This document shows, in pieces, positions 60,980 to 64,000 of a stretch of 64,000 nt of DNA. How positions within the stretch are numbered: position 1 is the stretch's first letter; each line of letters starts with the position of its first letter. The notes beneath the pieces were generated by a model. It was not told the origin of the DNA. It worked only from the letters and a program-made list of their open reading frames with translations, and ran no database searches. This DNA is from Aurelia coerulea. Taxonomy: Eukaryota > Cnidaria > Scyphozoa > Semaeostomeae > Ulmaridae. Location: contig CM076959.1 in assembly GCA_039566865.1 (NCBI GenBank), positions 12,259,501 through 12,323,500 of the forward strand. The letters run 5' to 3'. Made by a program: the position numbers and the translations under genes.

Positions 60980-63900
60980 ATGAGCATAGAAATAGATACT
61001 CGAAACTCTCTCATAGGAGATACCTCAGAAACATCCTCTCACAGTGTTTCTGGCGTTTCTGGTGGCGATATTCGCACTATTAGCACTGTTAACCCTGTTA
61101 ACCCTGTTGACACTGTTAGCATTGTTGGTGGTGTGGGTGTCGTTATTGGAGATGTTAGAGACACTGTTAACACTGCTATTAATACTGATGACGTTAGTGG
61201 TACTGCCGAGGAAATCATTGATGACGAGTCAGCCAAGGAGCAGGATGATGTAAACACAGCATTGAAAAATACTCGAATAAAAAATCGCAATGGTCTTATA
61301 ATCGCATATCTAAACATCAATTCTGTCAGGAACAAAATTGACTTTCTGAGACCGATGATATCAGAAACAATTGATGTTTTGATAATTGCAGAAACTAAAA
61401 TCGATAATACCTTTCCAACTAGCCAGTTTGTGATTGAGGGATTTATGAAGCCATTCAGATATGATCGAAATCAAAATGGGGGCGGTTTGTTGATTTATGT
61501 GAGGGAACGTGCACCCATAAAAGAGCTTACACAATGCAAAGCTTCTAACGATATTGAATGTGGGATGATAGAGATAAATCTGAAAAATAAAAAATGGCTC
61601 CTTGTTGCCATCTATCGTCCCCCCTCTCAAACAAAACAGTATTTCTTTGACGAGATCAGTAAAGTGCTCGATCACTACTGTAGGCAATATGAAAATCTCA
61701 TTTTGATAGGGGATTTTAACTGCGAAATTGGCGATGACGTCATCAGTGATTTCGTCGATAGTTACGATTTAACTAGCCTTGTTAGGAGGCCAACTTGTTT
61801 CAAGTCCGACAGTCCTCGATGTATTGACTTGATTTTAACAAATACGAAATCAAGTCTTCAGGCTACATCTACAATAGAAACAGGACTGTCCGACTTCCAT
61901 GCCATGATTGTCACCGTTTTAAAGGGTGGATATGTCAAAAGGGGGCCTAAGATAATCTCCTATAGAGACTACAGCCGATTTGGTGCGGTGGACTTCAGAA
62001 CTCATCTCATTCATATGTTGTCATCTGAGTTGGGTGGGAATGAGGACTATGGTGCTTTTAAAGCTGTTGTCATGGCCGTGCTGAATGAACACGCACCCGT
62101 TAAGAAGAAATATATTCGTGCAAACGATGGGCCTTTTATGACTAAAGCCCTGCGTAAAGAAAACATGCATAGAACTAGACGGCGTAATAAGTAACACAAT
62201 GATAGCACTGAGGAGAATCTCAAGGCTTTCAAAAAGCAGAGGAACAAATGCGTGAAATTACTGCGTAGGGCCAAATTTGACTACTATAAGGACATCGACC
62301 TTGGTAAGCTTACCGATAATCATAAGTTTTGGAAGACAGTAAAGCCACTGTTCTCAGACAAAGTGCAAGTAAATTCTTCCATCTCTTTGATCGAAGACGG
62401 AAAAATGGTAAATCAGGACTCTCAAATTGCAGAGATTTTCAATCAGTATTTCGCAAACATCACAGATAGTTTAGGGATCTCTGTAAATGACTCACTTTTG
62501 CTACCAACAAGTGATATACTATATCCAATTGACAAATCTGTTAAGAAATACGAAGCTCATCCAAGTGTTTGCAAAATTAAAAATACTATTAAGTTTTCAG
62601 ACCAATTTGAATTCAGAAAGGTCACCACCGAAGAGGTTGCTATAAAGATCAGACAACTTAATCCGAGAAAAGCCTCCCCAGTTGACTGCATACCTGCAAA
62701 AATTCTAAAGGAAAATTCTGACGTATTCTCTATTGCCATACAGAATTTGTTCAACTCTGGTTTATCCAAGGGTACTTTTCCCAAAGAATTGAAAGCTGGA
62801 GATATAAGCTCGTTCTTCAAAAAGGAGGATGCCTTTACAAAAAAGAACTACCGACCGATTACAGTTTTACCATCGGTATCAAAAATTTATGAAAGATTGG
62901 TGCAAGATCAAATGCTACCTATCGTCCAAAGTTTCCTGTCCTTGCTCCTTTGTGGGTTTCGAGAAGGCTATGGTACACAGCATGCACTTCTACGTTTTGT
63001 GGAAGCCTGCAAGAAGACAATGGACAGCGGGGGCGTTGCAGGGGCTGTCTTGACAGACCTTTCGAAGGCTTTTGATTGTCTAAATCATGAACTACTAATA
63101 GCAAAATTAAATGCATATGGTTTCAGTAGATCTGCCTTGCTGTTTATCCATAGCTATCTCACCGACAGGAAGCAGAGGGTAAAGGTCAATGGTTCATTCA
63201 GCACATGGACAGAAACGGTCTTGGGACCCCTTTTATTTAACATGTACCTGAATGACCTCTTTATGTTTCTGAAGGAGACCAAAATCTGTAATTATGCGGA
63301 CGATACAACTATTTATGCGTGTGGTCCTAACATCGAAAATGTCATTATGCATTTAGAGAATGATGCCCTTAAGATAACTGAATGGTTTCCAAACAATTGC
63401 ATGAAGCTAAATGAAGACAAATGCCACTTAATGATTTTTGGTGCAAAAGGGAGTAATGAAACAACAATTAAAATAGGCGAGGCCTGTGTGAAAGAAAGTT
63501 CAGAGGAAAATCTTCTCGGTATAACCTTTGATCAATCACTTTCTTTCAAGCAGCATGTCAAGACTGTTTGCAAAAAGGCCAGCCAAAAACTCGATGCTCT
63601 TGCTCGAATATCACGATACATGGACACTGAGAAACTGCAGCAGTTAATGAGGGCGTTTGTTTTGTCTCATTTCAGCTACTGTCCGCTTGTTTGGATGTTC
63701 TATGATAGAGCTTTGAATCATAGAATAAATCATATTTGAGAAAGGGCATTACGCATTGCATATAAAGATTACGAGAATGATTTCAGTTTTCTCCTGGAGC
63801 AATCTAAATCGGTGCCAATCCATGTAAGAAACCTACAGTTGCTCATGACTGAAATTTATAAAACAAAAGGCGGTCTGAATCCACCATTCATGAAGGATAT

Positions 63901-64000
63901 TTTCATGCAACGCAATATTACTACGTCCTTTGAAGTTGAGTCCATTACTTACCTTGGAAATAAACTGTGGCAGCATTTACCGCAAGAAATAAAACAATCT
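60980..64000 (+). pseudogene. LINE ORF2 (endonuclease-RT), two nonsense codons and a deleted RT motif
   Basis: The N-terminal extension is low complexity (VNPVNPVDTVSIVGGVGVV), encoded by degenerate CTGTTAACC repeats. Endonuclease motifs follow: LNINSVRNK, AETKIDNTFP, IGDFNCE, IDLILTN, LSDFHAM. TAA at 62192-62194 interrupts the linker in frame. The RT has GAVLTDLSKAFDCLNHE and the catalytic YADD at 63293-63304. The box that should read QGxPQGS before VLGPLLF (about 63218) is deleted. A second stop, TGA, is at 63737-63739; the frame then continues (ERALRIAYKDYENDF) to the window end. Confidence 0.87.

Larger units (their letters stand above)
58866..64000 (+). mobile_element. CR1/L2-group LINE with ORF1 and ORF2, runs off the window
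   Basis: ORF1 (lacking its N-terminus) begins near 58866. A small foldback breaks it at about 58990-59188 and a hAT derivative at 59561-60606. ORF1 ends at 60928, and ORF2 runs from about 60980 past 64000 with two in-frame stops and a deleted RT motif. The ORF1-ORF2 gap of ~50 bp matches the LINE in the Gypsy. Confidence 0.85.

Overview
This is a eukaryotic, AT-rich, gene-poor window from an invertebrate animal. The CR1/L2-group LINEs with SGNH-esterase ORF1s and a 2A-like peptide, the Gypsy element, and the many foldback MITEs fit a cnidarian best; that is inference and was not checked against any database. No rRNA, tRNA, CRISPR array or prokaryotic operon was seen.

The host gene. One split gene runs on the minus strand from an ATG exon at 50546-50787 to at least 6322-6400. 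I found fifteen candidate exons with GT-AG borders. The reading phase carries correctly across every junction except the one between exons 7 and 8, where an exon is missing or exon 7 is wrong. The protein starts with an acidic, low-complexity region, continues through coiled-coil-like and W/Y-rich segments, and reaches at least one clear TPR (tetratricopeptide repeat) in exons 13-15. It resembles my recollection of TTC6-type proteins. Almost everything else in 6-51 kb lies in its introns.

Layout. At 0.6-5.1 kb there are two identical 265-bp blocks with a TATA box and initiator, one of them flanked by 312-bp direct repeats. From 5 to 23 kb there are MITEs (a hAT type with a perfect 8-bp target duplication, palindromes, a TA-flanked element), LINE remnants, and tandem arrays. 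One array, six perfect 68-bp units, sits against the exon 10 splice acceptor. At 28-34 kb there is a ~4-kb DNA transposon with ~460-bp inverted repeats; it encodes a probable DDE transposase with a C-terminal Tudor/SH3-like segment and lies between two copies of a small MITE. At 37.8-48.3 kb an LTR-complete but frameshifted Gypsy element (194-bp LTRs, ACTAT duplication) contains a ~5.9-kb LINE, which contains a ~976-bp long-TIR DNA element with a 9-bp duplication. All of that sits in intron 2. From 51.6 kb to the end there is a mariner-type foldback, a minus-strand LINE, and then a head-to-tail pile of plus-strand LINEs that are themselves broken by a mariner foldback, a SINE-like insert, a small palindrome and a hAT derivative.

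Working relationships. The transposase gene and its TIRs form one mobile unit. The LINE ORF1/ORF2 pairs, separated by ~40-50 bp, are the standard bicistronic layout. The Gypsy gag-pol order is PR-RT-RNase H-integrase without env. The satellite array may matter to the host gene because it supplies the best branch point for exon 10.
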